DNA from: Thiomicrospira cyclica
GTDB lineage: Bacteria > Pseudomonadota > Gammaproteobacteria > Thiomicrospirales > Thiomicrospiraceae
NCBI GenBank assembly: GCA_020726325.1
Contig: DYST01000001.1
Span: 1-39,589, forward strand
Reading direction: 5' to 3'
Length of the DNA stretch: 39,589 bases
Both the position numbers and the translations under genes were made by a program. Shown here piece after piece: positions 28,493 to 38,106 of this stretch. Under the pieces are notes generated by a model. That model worked only from the letters and a program-made list of their open reading frames with translations. It was not told the origin of the DNA and made no database searches. The stretch's first letter is position 1. Every line of letters starts with the position of its first letter.

Positions 28493-30469
28493 TTAATGCC
28501 ACTTAGGAATCGCATCTGTTGAATTTGCATCTGGCGCAACACTGGTATCCAAAACAGCAGCATCAATGCCTGTATCGCCTGCCTGTGTTGGCGGTTCGCC
28601 AGCATTAAGATCCGCCACAATGTCATCCCAACCAGCAGGCGCGTCAGGGAAACGACCCTCATTCATGATCTGTGCAATTTGTACATCATCAATGGTTTCG
28701 TACAACATGAGCGCGTCAGCCATAATGTGCAGCTTGTCGCTGTTTTCTTGCAGAATTCGCTCGGCACGCTGATAGTTGGTTTCGATAAAACGATGAATTT
28801 CATCATCAATTAATTTGCCTGTTTCTGGGGACAAGGCTTTAGTACGCGACATACCACCACCCAAAAATGGGTTGCTGTTGTCTTCTTCTTCGTACATTTG
28901 TGGACCTAACTTGTCCGACATGCCCCATTTCATGACCATACTACGCGCTAATGAGGTTGCACGCTCAATATCGTTACTTGCACCCGTTGTTACCGCGTCA
29001 GCACCAAAAATCATTTCTTCGGCAATACGACCACCATAAAGACTCGACAACTGACTTTCTAAACGGCGCTTACTATAGCTATAGCGATCTTCTTCTGGTA
29101 AGTACATGGTCACCCCTAATGCACGACCACGCGGAATAATACTCACTTTGTAAACAGGATCATGCTCTGGCACTAGGTGTCCGATAATGGCATGTCCTGC
29201 TTCGTGATACGCCGTCAGCTTTTTCTCTGCTTCATTCATGACCATTGACTTGCGCTCAACACCCATAATGATTTTGTCTTTCGCTTTTTCAAAGTCGAGA
29301 TGATTAACCTTATCTTTGCCCATACGTGCCGCAAATAAAGCAGCTTCGTTCACAAGGTTAGCCAAATCTGCACCTGAAAACCCTGGTGTACCGCGTGCAA
29401 TCGCTGCTGGCTTAACGCCCTCTTCCATCGGCACTTTACGCATATGCACTTTAAGAATTTGTTCACGTCCGCGCACATCTGGCAAACCAATGGTAACCTG
29501 ACGGTCAAAACGACCTGGACGTAATAAGGCGGGGTCTAAGACATCTGGACGGTTAGTCGCAGCAATCACAATAATGCCTTCGTTGCCTTCAAAACCATCC
29601 ATTTCAACGAGCATCTGGTTGAGTGTTTGCTCGCGTTCATCATTACCACCGCCCATGCCAGCACCACGAGAACGACCAACAGCATCAATTTCATCAATAA
29701 AGATGATACAAGGTGCATGGGCTTTAGCTTGCTCGAACATATCACGCACACGAGAAGCACCAACACCAACAAACATTTCAACGAAATCTGAACCTGAAAT
29801 GGTAAAGAAAGGCACTTTCGCTTCGCCTGCAATGGCTTTAGCCAATAAAGTTTTACCTGTACCTGGTGGCCCTACCATGAGAATACCACGCGGAATTTTG
29901 CCGCCTAGCTTACGATACTTCTCTGGGTCACGTAAAAAATCAACCACTTCATGAACTTCTTCCTTCGCTTCATCAGCACCTGCAACATCTTCAAAGGTTA
30001 CCTTTACCTGATCTTCAGACTGCATACGTGCTTTGCTTTTACCAAAGGATAAGGGACCATTTTTACCGCCCAAACCACCAGCAGAGCGCATAAAGAAAAT
30101 CCAAACCGCAATCAGCAGCAACATCGGGAACCAAGAAATAAACATTTGCATCAACACGCCCTGCTTTTCAGGCGGCGGTACAGTAATGACCACATTATGG
30201 TTGAGCAAATCACCAACCAATCCAGGATCACCAGGATTAAAAGTCATGAAGTGATCGCCACTGGTGTAGAAACCATGAATGGTGCGACCATCCATATCCA
30301 CCCGTGCCACCCGCTCCGATTTAACCTCATTAATGAACTGAGTATAGTCAATACGATGCGGATTACCAACACGCGACTCTTCAGGGTTACTTTGAAACTG
30401 ATTAAACAACACTAAAGTAACTGCTGCTAATATCATCCAAACCAGTAGGTTTTTCATAAAATCATTCAT
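28493..30469 (-). CDS. ftsH: ATP-dependent zinc metalloprotease FtsH
   Basis: A membrane-anchored AAA+ protease that degrades misfolded membrane proteins and regulatory proteins. Starting at the ATG at 30469 gives 658 aa. TM1 is at about 8-26, a periplasmic domain follows, and TM2 is around 103-120. The AAA+ module has GPPGTGKT (Walker A), IIFIDEID (Walker B) and the second region of homology with RPGRFDRQV. The zinc site HEAGH lies in the protease domain. The longer frame to 30538 adds 23 residues with no relation to the family, while GGAAG stands 7 nt before the chosen ATG. The C-terminal tail is acidic and Ala/Asp-rich. Confidence 0.96.
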   Translation of the reverse strand: MNDFMKNLLVWMILAAVTLVLFNQFQSNPEESRVGNPHRIDYTQFINEVKSERVARVDMDGRTIHGFYTSGDHFMTFNPGDPGLVGDLLNHNVVITVPPPEKQGVLMQMFISWFPMLLLIAVWIFFMRSAGGLGGKNGPLSFGKSKARMQSEDQVKVTFEDVAGADEAKEEVHEVVDFLRDPEKYRKLGGKIPRGILMVGPPGTGKTLLAKAIAGEAKVPFFTISGSDFVEMFVGVGASRVRDMFEQAKAHAPCIIFIDEIDAVGRSRGAGMGGGNDEREQTLNQMLVEMDGFEGNEGIIVIAATNRPDVLDPALLRPGRFDRQVTIGLPDVRGREQILKVHMRKVPMEEGVKPAAIARGTPGFSGADLANLVNEAALFAARMGKDKVNHLDFEKAKDKIIMGVERKSMVMNEAEKKLTAYHEAGHAIIGHLVPEHDPVYKVSIIPRGRALGVTMYLPEEDRYSYSKRRLESQLSSLYGGRIAEEMIFGADAVTTGASNDIERATSLARSMVMKWGMSDKLGPQMYEEEDNSNPFLGGGMSRTKALSPETGKLIDDEIHRFIETNYQRAERILQENSDKLHIMADALMLYETIDDVQIAQIMNEGRFPDAPAGWDDIVADLNAGEPPTQAGDTGIDAAVLDTSVAPDANSTDAIPKWH

Positions 30470-30600
30470 TCTTTGACTTCCATCATTAGGGGGCTCTAAT
30501 AACTTAAAGGGTTTGGGGGTCTGGGGGAAGGGATGCACTCATATTGCATCTAACTTCTTGATTGAGACCCTTGCACCAGAGGTAAAATAAGCTAGGGACG
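30470..30600 (-). promoter_or_regulatory. ftsH leader region
   Basis: The region between the rlmE terminator hairpin and ftsH should hold the ftsH promoter. I see C-rich runs on the transcribed-sense strand (CCCCCAGACCCCC) and a small inverted repeat, GATGCA at 30532-30537 with TGCATC at 30545-30550. No convincing sigma-70 or sigma-32 promoter pair was found by eye. Confidence 0.3.
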
Positions 30601-30629
30601 CTAAAAATGCCACAAAGTGGTGTTTTTAG
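30601..30629 (-). terminator. Hairpin between rlmE and ftsH
   Basis: CTAAAAATGCCAC (30601-30613) pairs with GTGGTGTTTTTAG (30617-30629) over 13 bp, including two G-U pairs, with a 3-nt loop. On the minus strand it lies 7 nt after the rlmE stop, and the descending arm ends ATTTTTAG, like a rho-independent terminator. It could separate rlmE from ftsH or act as a partial attenuator. Confidence 0.7.
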
Positions 30630-30636
30630 ACGTACC

Positions 30637-31266
30637 CTAGGTTTGTTGTGGGCGATAACCGCGTGCCAATACATAAACTTCGACGCTGCGACCACGAGAA
30701 GCTTTCGGCTTTTTTAATTGTACCTTAGTAAAGACTGCTCTGACATCTTTTAGAAAGGCATCAAACCCTTCACCCTGAAATACTTTTATAAGGAGATCGC
30801 CACCAGGTTTCAAGACCAAATGCGAAAAAGCCAGCGCCAACTCCGATAAATAAATAGATCGAGGAATATCAACCCCTTTAATGCCAGAGGTATTAGGAGC
30901 CATATCAGAGAGTACAATATCTACAGGACGACCGTCAATCGCTGCTAAAAGCTGCTCTAACACCTCATCTTCTCGAAAGTCACCTTGCAAAAAAGTTGCA
31001 CCATCAATCGGAACAATGGGCAATAAATCTAAGCCAACAACAATACCATCGCTGCCCACTTTTTCAATTGCCCATTGACTCCACCCCCCAGGAGCCGCGC
31101 CTAAATCGGCAACAACCATTCCTGAACGTAAGAGTTTATCTTTTTCATCAAGCTCTTTGAGCTTATAAACCGCACGTGAGCGATAGCCTTCTTTTTGCGC
31201 TTGCAGCCAAAAGGGATCGGAAAAATGTTCTTTTAGCCACGATTGTGACGATTTTGTTCGTGCCAT
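30637..31266 (-). CDS. rlmE: 23S rRNA 2'-O-methyltransferase (U2552)
   Basis: Methylates the ribose of U2552 in the A-loop of 23S rRNA during 50S assembly (RrmJ/FtsJ). The 209-aa protein begins with the conserved WLKEHFSDPFWLQAQ region and has RSRAVYKLKELDEK. SAM motif I is VVADLGAAPGGWSQW. The catalytic tetrad K-D-K-E is supplied by the KLKELDEK lysine, the aspartate of LSDMAPNTSG, the lysine of LLIKVFQGEG and a later glutamate. A short AGGA precedes the ATG. It is transcribed divergently from yhbY, as in many proteobacteria. Confidence 0.97.
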   Translation of the reverse strand: MARTKSSQSWLKEHFSDPFWLQAQKEGYRSRAVYKLKELDEKDKLLRSGMVVADLGAAPGGWSQWAIEKVGSDGIVVGLDLLPIVPIDGATFLQGDFREDEVLEQLLAAIDGRPVDIVLSDMAPNTSGIKGVDIPRSIYLSELALAFSHLVLKPGGDLLIKVFQGEGFDAFLKDVRAVFTKVQLKKPKASRGRSVEVYVLARGYRPQQT

Positions 31267-31278
31267 ATATCCTAATCT

Positions 31279-31298
31279 TGTTACAATGCTCTGTTACA
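31279..31298. repeat. TGTTACA direct repeats between rlmE and yhbY
   Basis: TGTTACA occurs at 31279-31285 and 31292-31298, a 13-bp period, in the 60-bp divergent promoter region. It could be part of a promoter or an operator, or chance; no family of regulators is implied. Confidence 0.35.
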
Positions 31299-31326
31299 TT
31301 TTATTTTTCTAAAGGAACTTGCGTCT

Positions 31327-31623
31327 ATGTTGACCAATAGCCAAATCAAATTTTTACGCACCCTAGCCCATCATCGCAACCCAATGTTATGGATTGGCGC
31401 ATCGGGCGTTTCTGAATCTGTTATCACTGAGTTAGATATTACTCTAAACACACACGAATTGGTTAAAGTTAAAATGCTTAACGATGACCGCGAACAACGC
31501 AAACTCATCATTGATGCCATTGTCAAAGCGAGTGGTGCAACAAAAATTCAAACGATTGGTAAAATGGTTATCCTGTATCGTCCGAATTTACAAGCACCTA
31601 AAATTGCTTTACCGAAGCGTTAA
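31327..31623 (+). CDS. yhbY: CRM-domain ribosome assembly RNA-binding protein
   Basis: A small basic 98-aa protein made of a single CRS1-YhbY (CRM) RNA-binding domain. The sequence LTNSQIKFLRTLAHHRNPM at the start and WIGASGVSESVI carry the GxxG-type loop of the fold. HELVKVKML and IGKMVILYR are further conserved strands. Family members bind pre-50S particles. AAGGA lies 10 nt before the ATG. It is alone on the plus strand here, divergent from rlmE and convergent with metZ. Confidence 0.95.
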   Translation: MLTNSQIKFLRTLAHHRNPMLWIGASGVSESVITELDITLNTHELVKVKMLNDDREQRKLIIDAIVKASGATKIQTIGKMVILYRPNLQAPKIALPKR

Positions 31624-31639
31624 GACCCGCTCCCCCCAA

Positions 31640-31660
31640 CCCTCTCCTAAAGGGAGAGGG
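31640..31660. repeat. REP-like palindrome / bidirectional terminator
   Basis: CCCTCTCC (31640-31647) pairs with GGAGAGGG (31653-31660) around a 5-nt loop in the 53-bp gap between convergent yhbY and metZ. It is embedded in a C-rich then G-rich context of the kind seen in dispersed extragenic palindromes of many proteobacteria. No U-tract follows directly. Only one copy is in the window. Confidence 0.6.
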
Positions 31661-31676
31661 AGAAGGGATTAAGCCT

Positions 31677-32861
31677 CTAACCTCTTGCCAAATCTGCCTT
31701 CAAATCAGTTAGCGACTCTAAGCCAATTGATAAACGAATCAAGTTTTCAGTGATGCCAGCAGCCAAACGGTCTGCTTCAGCTACTCGCCCGTGCGTGGTC
31801 GTTGCTGGGTGGGTAATGATGCTTTTCACATCGCCTAAATTGGCCGAACGTGAAAAAATTTGTACCGCATCAATAACTTTCCATGCTTCTGCACGCCCAC
31901 CTGTAACACGGAAAGACAAAACCGCACCACCAGCACTTTGTTGCTTGGCAATCAGTTCTGCCTGTGGATGACTCGCCAGCCCTGGATAAAATACTGCCTC
32001 AACCCTTTCGTGTGCTTCTAGCCATTGCGCTACGGCTAAGGCCTGCTCACTTTGTGCTTTCATCCGTAACGCGAGCGTTTCCAAGCCCTTCAAGAAAATC
32101 CACGCATTAAAGGCACTCATTGTCGCACCTGTGGTACGCAAAAAGCCGTACACGGCAGACATCAGTGCTTTACTTCCCAATACAGCACCACCTAAAGCAC
32201 GCCCCTGACCATCAATAAATTTAGTTGCTGAATGAATGACAATATCCGCACCTAACGCCAGAGGTTTTTGCAAAATCGGTGTCATGAGGCAGTTATCAAC
32301 CATCACTAAGGCATCAACCGCATGCGCAATGGCGCATAAGCCCCCAATATCACCCACTTCCATCAGCGGATTGGATGGGGTTTCTAAAAAGAAGAGGCGG
32401 GTTGTTGCTTGAATTGCATCTTGCCATGCCTGATGATCAGTCAAGTCAACAAAGGTTGTTTGAATACCAAAACGACTGAGATGATTGGCAAATAAAATCT
32501 GCGTTGCACCAAAAACGCTACGCGAGCAAATAACATGATCACCCGCATTTAATAATCCCATACAAGCCGTCAAAATCGCTGCCATGCCAGAACTGGTTGC
32601 AACCGCCATCTCTGCCCCCTCAAGAGCAGCAAGACGACGTTCAAAAGCACCTACAGTTGGATTGGTAAAGCGCGAGTAAATATTGCCTGGCTCTGCCCCC
32701 GAAAAACGCGCTGCCGCTTGTGCAGCGGAGTCGTAAACGAAACTAGAGGTCAAAATCATGGCTTCGCCATGTTCGCCTTCTTGTGTCGGATGATAGCCAT
32801 AACGAATGGCAAGCGTCTCATCTTGCCAGTCGGCAAAGTTTATTTGCTGATTATTCGACAT
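31677..32861 (-). CDS. metZ: O-succinylhomoserine sulfhydrylase
   Basis: A PLP enzyme of the Cys/Met metabolism family making homocysteine from O-succinylhomoserine and sulfide. It is 394 aa. Y62 and R64 ([10 protein letters not shown]) bind the phosphate of the neighbouring subunit. SSGMAAI forms the N-terminal side of the PLP site. [12 protein letters not shown] and VDNCLMTP follow, and K214 in [11 protein letters not shown] is the Schiff-base lysine. Position directly after purF, with an 11-nt overlap, is the standard metZ location in many beta- and gammaproteobacteria. O-acetylhomoserine use cannot be excluded. AGGG lies 7 nt before the ATG. Confidence 0.9.
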   Translation of the reverse strand: MSNNQQINFADWQDETLAIRYGYHPTQEGEHGEAMILTSSFVYDSAAQAAARFSGAEPGNIYSRFTNPTVGAFERRLAALEGAEMAVATSSGMAAILTACMGLLNAGDHVICSRSVFGATQILFANHLSRFGIQTTFVDLTDHQAWQDAIQATTRLFFLETPSNPLMEVGDIGGLCAIAHAVDALVMVDNCLMTPILQKPLALGADIVIHSATKFIDGQGRALGGAVLGSKALMSAVYGFLRTTGATMSAFNAWIFLKGLETLALRMKAQSEQALAVAQWLEAHERVEAVFYPGLASHPQAELIAKQQSAGGAVLSFRVTGGRAEAWKVIDAVQIFSRSANLGDVKSIITHPATTTHGRVAEADRLAAGITENLIRLSIGLESLTDLKADLARG

Positions 32862-34362
32862 TATGCAACCCTACTGCACAGGGCTCCAAGTTGTCACCTT
32901 TAGCACCATCATTACGTTGTTGCGCAATATCGGCTAAATACTCAGGGGATACGTCACCCGTAACATAGATACCACTAAAACAAGAGGTGTCAAATATCTG
33001 TGGTCCTGAGCCTGACTCACGTACAGCTGCTTCTAAATCAGATAAATCTTGATAAACAAGCCAATCCGCACCAATAATGGCGCAAATTTCTTCTACCGTC
33101 TTGTTATTAGCAACCAATTCAGTCGCTGCTGGCATATCAATGCCATAAACATATGGATAGCGTACGGGCGGAGAAGCAGAAGCAAAAGACACCTTTCGCG
33201 CACCCGCATCACGTGCCATTTGAACAATTTGAGCAGAAGTTGTACCACGCACAATCGAATCATCAACCAGTAAAACGTGTTTGCCTTCAAACTCACGCGC
33301 AATGGCATTGAGCTTTTGACGTACCGATTTTTTACGTTGCGTTTGCCCAGGCATGATAAAAGTACGCCCAATATAACGGTTTTTGATGAAACCTTCTCGA
33401 TAAGGCACACCTAAGCGTTGCGCCATTTGTAATGCAGAGGTACGACTGGTATCAGGAATCGGCATAACCACATCAATATCATGATGCGGATTGACGCGCA
33501 AAATTTTTGCCGCCAACTTTTCACCCATATTCAAACGTGCTTCATAGACAGAAACACCGTCAATCACCGAATCTGGACGTGCTAAATATACGTGTTCAAA
33601 AATACAGGGAGAAAAGACAGGATTACTTGCGCACTGACGGGAGAAAAAGCGACCATCATCGGTAATGACAATCGCTTCACCTGGGGCTAAGTCACGCATT
33701 ACTTTGAATTCTAAGACATCAACAGCGACGGTTTCAGAGGCGATAATATAATCTTTACCCGCTGGGGTATCGCGTTCACCGTAGACAACAGGACGCAAAC
33801 CAAAGGGGTCACGGAAGGCAAACATGCCAAAGCCAGCAATCATGCCAACCGCAGCGTAGCCACCTTTGCACCGCTCATGCACACGAGCAATAGCTGTAAA
33901 TACTTCCTCTTCGGTTACTTTTTCTTTGTGTTGCACCATCATTTCATGGGCAAATACATTAAGTAACACTTCAGAATCTGAATTCGTATTTAAATGACGC
34001 AAGTCTTGCGCATAAATTTCTTTTGCTAAGGCTTCCGTATTTGTTAAGTTGCCATTGTGCGCCAACACAATGCCGTAGGGTGAATTGACATAGAAAGGTT
34101 GCGCCTCTGCACTAGAAGCACTACCTGCTGTTGGATAACGGACGTGACCGATACCAATAGAGCCGTGTAAATCGCGCATATGGCGCGTGCGAAAGACATT
34201 GCTAACCATGCCATTGTCTTTTCGTTGGTAAAAGCGATCTTGATGCAAGGTGACAATGCCAGCTGCGTCTTGTCCGCGATGCTGTAATACTGTTAAACCA
34301 TCGTAAAGACTCTGGTTTACATTGTCGCCATTTGCTGAAAGGATACCGATAATGCCGCACAT
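32851..34362 (-). CDS. purF: Amidophosphoribosyltransferase
   Basis: First committed step of purine synthesis, transferring glutamine ammonia to PRPP. It is 503 aa and starts MCGIIGI, so C2 becomes the N-terminal nucleophile after Met removal, with no propeptide. HVRYPTAGS and NGNLTN belong to the glutaminase domain. The PRPP loop is [15 protein letters not shown] (about 365). There is no Bacillus-type Fe-S cysteine set. A clear promoter lies 37-65 nt upstream, and the 3' end overlaps metZ. Confidence 0.97.
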   Translation of the reverse strand: MCGIIGILSANGDNVNQSLYDGLTVLQHRGQDAAGIVTLHQDRFYQRKDNGMVSNVFRTRHMRDLHGSIGIGHVRYPTAGSASSAEAQPFYVNSPYGIVLAHNGNLTNTEALAKEIYAQDLRHLNTNSDSEVLLNVFAHEMMVQHKEKVTEEEVFTAIARVHERCKGGYAAVGMIAGFGMFAFRDPFGLRPVVYGERDTPAGKDYIIASETVAVDVLEFKVMRDLAPGEAIVITDDGRFFSRQCASNPVFSPCIFEHVYLARPDSVIDGVSVYEARLNMGEKLAAKILRVNPHHDIDVVMPIPDTSRTSALQMAQRLGVPYREGFIKNRYIGRTFIMPGQTQRKKSVRQKLNAIAREFEGKHVLLVDDSIVRGTTSAQIVQMARDAGARKVSFASASPPVRYPYVYGIDMPAATELVANNKTVEEICAIIGADWLVYQDLSDLEAAVRESGSGPQIFDTSCFSGIYVTGDVSPEYLADIAQQRNDGAKGDNLEPCAVGLHNVE

Positions 34363-34398
34363 AACTTTATTTTAACCGCAATGGAATTTGGGACGCTT

Positions 34399-34427
34399 AT
34401 TATCCCACCGTTACCTCAAGATGACAA
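34399..34427 (-). promoter_or_regulatory. Sigma-70 promoter of purF
   Basis: On the minus strand TTGTCA (34422-34427) and GATAAT (34399-34404) are separated by exactly 17 nt; each matches five of six consensus bases. Transcription would start near 34392, leaving a leader of about 30 nt before purF. No PurR-like operator was recognised by eye. Confidence 0.7.
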
Positions 34428-34454
34428 ACAGATTACAGCTTAATTGTTGGGTTT

Positions 34455-35087
34455 TTACTTTCCTAAAACAACAGACTTCGTATTAAACCGAGCATCGACA
34501 ATACTTTTTGCTTTCTGAGCATCCATTGACGACTGATAAGGACCTGCTCTGAGGCTATAAATCTTCGCACCTTTTTTATTGGTAGTGACGATTAATCGAC
34601 AAGGAAAGCCAGCTGCCTTTAAGCGTTCTTCGCCATCACGTGCTGCAGATTCCTGTTTATAGGTTGCTACCTGCAAATGAAAACGTCCCCCCGCGCTCAC
34701 TTCAGGTGGCGAACCCAGTAGTTTCGCGCCATGATTGGCAAGTTTTAATCGGCTTTGGACATCCATTTGTGCTTCACGCGCAGATAAACTTTGATGCAGT
34801 GCTTGCACGCGAGCTGGATCTGCAGGCGGTGGGGTAACGGTCAGTGGTTTATCAATAAATAAACGAGAAGGTGTTTCTTGCTCTTGTATGGTTGACTCAA
34901 TAACGGCATCTGCTAATGCGGTTGTTGTCGTGATGGTTTCTATGGGCAAGGCGACACTACGCTCTTTTACTGTATTAGGCGAAAAATCAACAGGATGCAT
35001 AAACCAAACAGGTACAAAATAAACCAACAGACCAGCCCAAAAAATAGCGCCAATCATTCTAATTTTAAGCGGATCTGGCGTTGTCAT
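34455..35087 (-). CDS. dedD: DedD-like SPOR-domain protein
   Basis: An inner-membrane protein with a short cytoplasmic N-terminus, one membrane helix (about residues 11-28) and a periplasmic linker rich in Thr, Pro and Glu. The C-terminal SPOR domain, about residues 135-205, has GRFHLQVATYKQ and YSLRAGPYQSSMDAQ. SPOR domains bind denuded septal peptidoglycan. In E. coli dedD also follows folC. The ATG at 35087 (210 aa) is 5 nt from AGGG; the frame extends to 35114 inside folC. The cvpA gene that often follows is absent. Confidence 0.85.
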   Translation of the reverse strand: MTTPDPLKIRMIGAIFWAGLLVYFVPVWFMHPVDFSPNTVKERSVALPIETITTTTALADAVIESTIQEQETPSRLFIDKPLTVTPPPADPARVQALHQSLSAREAQMDVQSRLKLANHGAKLLGSPPEVSAGGRFHLQVATYKQESAARDGEERLKAAGFPCRLIVTTNKKGAKIYSLRAGPYQSSMDAQKAKSIVDARFNTKSVVLGK

Positions 35088-35094
35088 ATCTGCC

Positions 35095-36366
35095 CTATTG
35101 TTGCTGCTGTGCATCTATCCACAATAAGCCTTGTTCTACCGTCAAAAAAGAACCAAATACAAGACGAATACCCGCTCGCTCATCCGTTTGTGCCGCAACA
35201 AAGGCGTGTTGAATATCATCGAACCAATATTGCACTTGTTGCATATCGGTAAATAATGTCTTGAGCTGTGCCATAGATGCTGCTCTTGGGTTATTAACGG
35301 GCGCAATATACCAGACATCAATATAGGGTTTGATTAACGCCAACATACCTTGAATATCTTTTTCTGCTAAAGCACTAAAAACAGCAACAATGGGCTGAGA
35401 CAAAGAAGCAAGATAGTCTGTTAAGGCTAATACCGACTGAGGATTATGCGCAACATCGAGCAACCAAGTCTTTGTTAGAATCTGACGCTGCTCTAGCCGT
35501 CCCAGTATCCGCCCCTTTTGCAGACCTAAGGCAATCTGTTCTTGAGTCACGGGCAAACGTGTCATCATCTGCAACACAAGCATCACAACACCCGAAGCAT
35601 TAGCCAGTTGAAAGCTACCTTTTAACGCTGGTTTAGGCAAGGTCAAAGTAATCGCCTCACCTTGCCACTGCCAAGTATCGTCCGATAAAACCTGCCATTG
35701 ATAATCTATCCCTGAGCGTTTTAAGTTAATCTCGAGTGAGCTGGCATGTTTTAAGAGTGATTCTGGTGGTTTGGCATCGGCACACACTGCGTGTTGATGA
35801 CGACGAAAAATGCCCGCTTTTTCATAACCAATTGCTTCACGTGTATTACCAAGCAAGGCTGTATGATCGATATCAATTGTGGTAATCAGGGTGGCATCTG
35901 CATCCACAATATTAACCGCATCCAAGCGTCCACCCAAACCAACTTCTAAAATTTGAATATCACAACTTTGCTGTCGAAATAACCATATGGCAGCCAGTGT
36001 GCCCCATTCGAAAACAGTTAGGGTTGTATCTTGGCAAGCAGCATGGATAGCTTGAAAAGCTGCAATCAATAAAGCATCGCAAACTGGTTCGCCATTAATA
36101 CGGACACGTTCGTTATAACGCATCAGGTGAGGAGAAGAATACCAACCAACACGATAGCCCGCATCTTGATAAATGGCAGATAACATTGCGGTTGATGACC
36201 CCTTACCATTTGTGCCACCAACAGTGATGGTTGTACTGCTTGGATGAGCAGATAGATTCAGACGCTGTGCCACTTCAGTAATACGGTCTAAAGAAAGATC
36301 AATGACCTGACGGTGCATGACATCTTGAAATGCTAACCAATCAGTTAATGCCCAATTTGCTTGCAT
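35095..36366 (-). CDS. folC: Folylpolyglutamate synthase / dihydrofolate synthase
   Basis: Adds L-glutamate to dihydropteroate and to folates in the cytoplasm. The 423-aa protein is of the Mur ligase type. ITVGGTNGKGSSTAML is the P-loop, YSSPHLMRYNERVRING the omega-loop region, and EVGLGGRLDAVNIVDAD the Mg/ATP region. WLLDVAHNPQS opens the C-terminal domain. I chose the ATG at 36366 (MQANWALTDW); a TTG at 36375 overlaps the accD stop. AGGT lies 8 nt upstream. Confidence 0.95.
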   Translation of the reverse strand: MQANWALTDWLAFQDVMHRQVIDLSLDRITEVAQRLNLSAHPSSTTITVGGTNGKGSSTAMLSAIYQDAGYRVGWYSSPHLMRYNERVRINGEPVCDALLIAAFQAIHAACQDTTLTVFEWGTLAAIWLFRQQSCDIQILEVGLGGRLDAVNIVDADATLITTIDIDHTALLGNTREAIGYEKAGIFRRHQHAVCADAKPPESLLKHASSLEINLKRSGIDYQWQVLSDDTWQWQGEAITLTLPKPALKGSFQLANASGVVMLVLQMMTRLPVTQEQIALGLQKGRILGRLEQRQILTKTWLLDVAHNPQSVLALTDYLASLSQPIVAVFSALAEKDIQGMLALIKPYIDVWYIAPVNNPRAASMAQLKTLFTDMQQVQYWFDDIQHAFVAAQTDERAGIRLVFGSFLTVEQGLLWIDAQQQQ

Positions 36367-36371
36367 AAAAA

Positions 36372-37265
36372 TCAACCTAAGGTTATCGGTGCTGTTTGTT
36401 TCATCAGAATAGCGAGTTTACCCGCTAATTCATCACGCATGTTACGACGGTCAATAATGCAGTCAATCGCACCATGTTCTTGTAAAAACTCACTGCGTTG
36501 AAAGCCTTCTGGCAATTTTTCACGCACCGTCTGCTCAATCACACGAGGACCCGCAAAACCAATTAAGGCATTGGGTTCAGCGATGTTCAAATCGCCTAGC
36601 ATCGCAAAAGAAGCCGAAACGCCACCCATCGTTGGGTCGGTTAGCACTGATACAAAAGGGAGCTTATGCGCCCGTAACTGACCTAAAGCAGCAGATGTTT
36701 TTGCCATTTGCATCAAAGAAAACAAGGCCTCTTGCATTCGTGCACCACCACTGGCAGAAAAACAGACAAACGGACAACGATGGACAATAGCTTCATTCAC
36801 TGCTCGCACAAACTTCTCACCGACGACTGCGCCCATTGAGCCACCCATAAAGCCGAACTCAAAAGAAGCAGCCACAATCGGCATACCATGTAGTGTGCCA
36901 CGTTGAACCAAAAAGGCATCTTTTTCGCCTGTTTTGGTTTGCGCTTCGGTAATACGATCTTTATAACGCTTTTGATCTTTGAACTTTAGTGCATCAATGG
37001 GCGACACCAAAGCCGCAACTTCAACAGCAGAACCTGCATCTAAAAAAATCTCTAAACGACGACGCGCACCAACACGCAAATGCGCACCATTAGGACAAAC
37101 ATGACAGTTACGTTCGATTTCGGCACGATAGACTGGTGCATCCATCCCTGGGCACTTGACCCATGTGCCTTCAGGAACGGATGATTTTTGCTCGGTATTT
37201 CGACGCAAACGTGTTGACAGTAAACTGCCAATTTTATTTTCAAGATTATCTAACCAGTTAGCCAT
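36372..37265 (-). CDS. accD: Acetyl-CoA carboxylase carboxyltransferase subunit beta
   Basis: Forms the carboxyltransferase with AccA that makes malonyl-CoA for fatty-acid synthesis. It is 297 aa and starts [12 protein letters not shown]. The crotonase-fold core is intact: [40 protein letters not shown] and [12 protein letters not shown]. The N-terminal zinc ribbon is unusual. Two of the four canonical cysteines are replaced, giving C38-PG-M41 and C57-PN-G60, with an extra C54. Normal AccD has C-x2-C twice. It lies between trpA and folC, as usual in betaproteobacteria, 34 nt after trpA. Confidence 0.96.
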   Translation of the reverse strand: MANWLDNLENKIGSLLSTRLRRNTEQKSSVPEGTWVKCPGMDAPVYRAEIERNCHVCPNGAHLRVGARRRLEIFLDAGSAVEVAALVSPIDALKFKDQKRYKDRITEAQTKTGEKDAFLVQRGTLHGMPIVAASFEFGFMGGSMGAVVGEKFVRAVNEAIVHRCPFVCFSASGGARMQEALFSLMQMAKTSAALGQLRAHKLPFVSVLTDPTMGGVSASFAMLGDLNIAEPNALIGFAGPRVIEQTVREKLPEGFQRSEFLQEHGAIDCIIDRRNMRDELAGKLAILMKQTAPITLG

Positions 37266-37299
37266 CTGTATCTGCTCTTAATTTTTTATAATAGGGGAA

Positions 37300-38106
37300 T
37301 TAACGCTGCAAAGCAGCACGAATTGGCTTAATAAAGGCAGCCGCTGCGCCAAGAATAAGTGCATCGCCTTTATCAGCAACCATTTCAATCGCTTCGACTA
37401 AAGCACTACCGACAACAACCGCATCGGCAAAAGCCGCCATTTTACCTGCCGTTTGCGCATCGCGAATACCAAAACCAACACCGACAGGTAAATTGCCTTG
37501 CGCTTTTAGCTCTAATACTTTCGCTTTCACTTCATCTAAATCTGATAGCTGCGCACCCGTGACACCACGTAAAGAGACATAATAAATAAAACCACCCGCT
37601 TGTTGCAAGGTTGCTTGCTCACGCTCGACTGGTGTCGTTGGCGAAACAAGAAAAATATTGGCTAATCCATGCTCTTTTAAAGCTTGCGTGATTGGCATTG
37701 CTTCTTCGGCAGGATAGTCAACCGTTAACACAGCATCAACACCTGCACTGGCAGCTTCACGTGCAAATTGTTCAATACCCATCGCCTCAATTGGATTGGC
37801 ATAGCCCATCAGAACAACTGGGGTCAGCTGATCTTGACGGCGAAAATCCATCACCATCTCCAGCACTTGACGCAAGCTAACACCAAAAGTCAACGCACGC
37901 TCAGTGGCACGCTGAATGATAGGACCATCCGCCATCGGATCAGAAAAGGGAATACCTAGCTCTAATATATCAGCACCAGCATCAACCAAAGCGTGCATTA
38001 AAGGTACAGTTAGCAAGGGATTAGGGTCGCCTGCAGCAATATAGGGAATCAAAGCGGCACGATTGTGCGCACGAGTATCGGCAAAAACGGCTTCTAAACG
38101 ACTCAT
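37300..38106 (-). CDS. trpA: Tryptophan synthase alpha subunit
   Basis: Cleaves indole-3-glycerol phosphate to indole, which is channelled to TrpB. The 268-aa TIM barrel has the catalytic pair E49 (ELGIPFSD) and D60 (PMADGP) at the same numbers as the Salmonella enzyme. YIAAGDP and [10 protein letters not shown] (active-site loop 6) and the phosphate site GVGFGI are visible. Its ATG overlaps the trpB stop (ATGA), with AAGGA 8 nt upstream. Confidence 0.97.
   Translation of the reverse strand: MSRLEAVFADTRAHNRAALIPYIAAGDPNPLLTVPLMHALVDAGADILELGIPFSDPMADGPIIQRATERALTFGVSLRQVLEMVMDFRRQDQLTPVVLMGYANPIEAMGIEQFAREAASAGVDAVLTVDYPAEEAMPITQALKEHGLANIFLVSPTTPVEREQATLQQAGGFIYYVSLRGVTGAQLSDLDEVKAKVLELKAQGNLPVGVGFGIRDAQTAGKMAAFADAVVVGSALVEAIEMVADKGDALILGAAAAFIKPIRAALQR

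Noticed and set aside
30470-30500. Sigma-32 heat-shock promoter before ftsH
   Set aside because: A CCCCCTAAT element exists, but no CTTGAA-like -35 at the right distance, and the start would be almost on the ATG.
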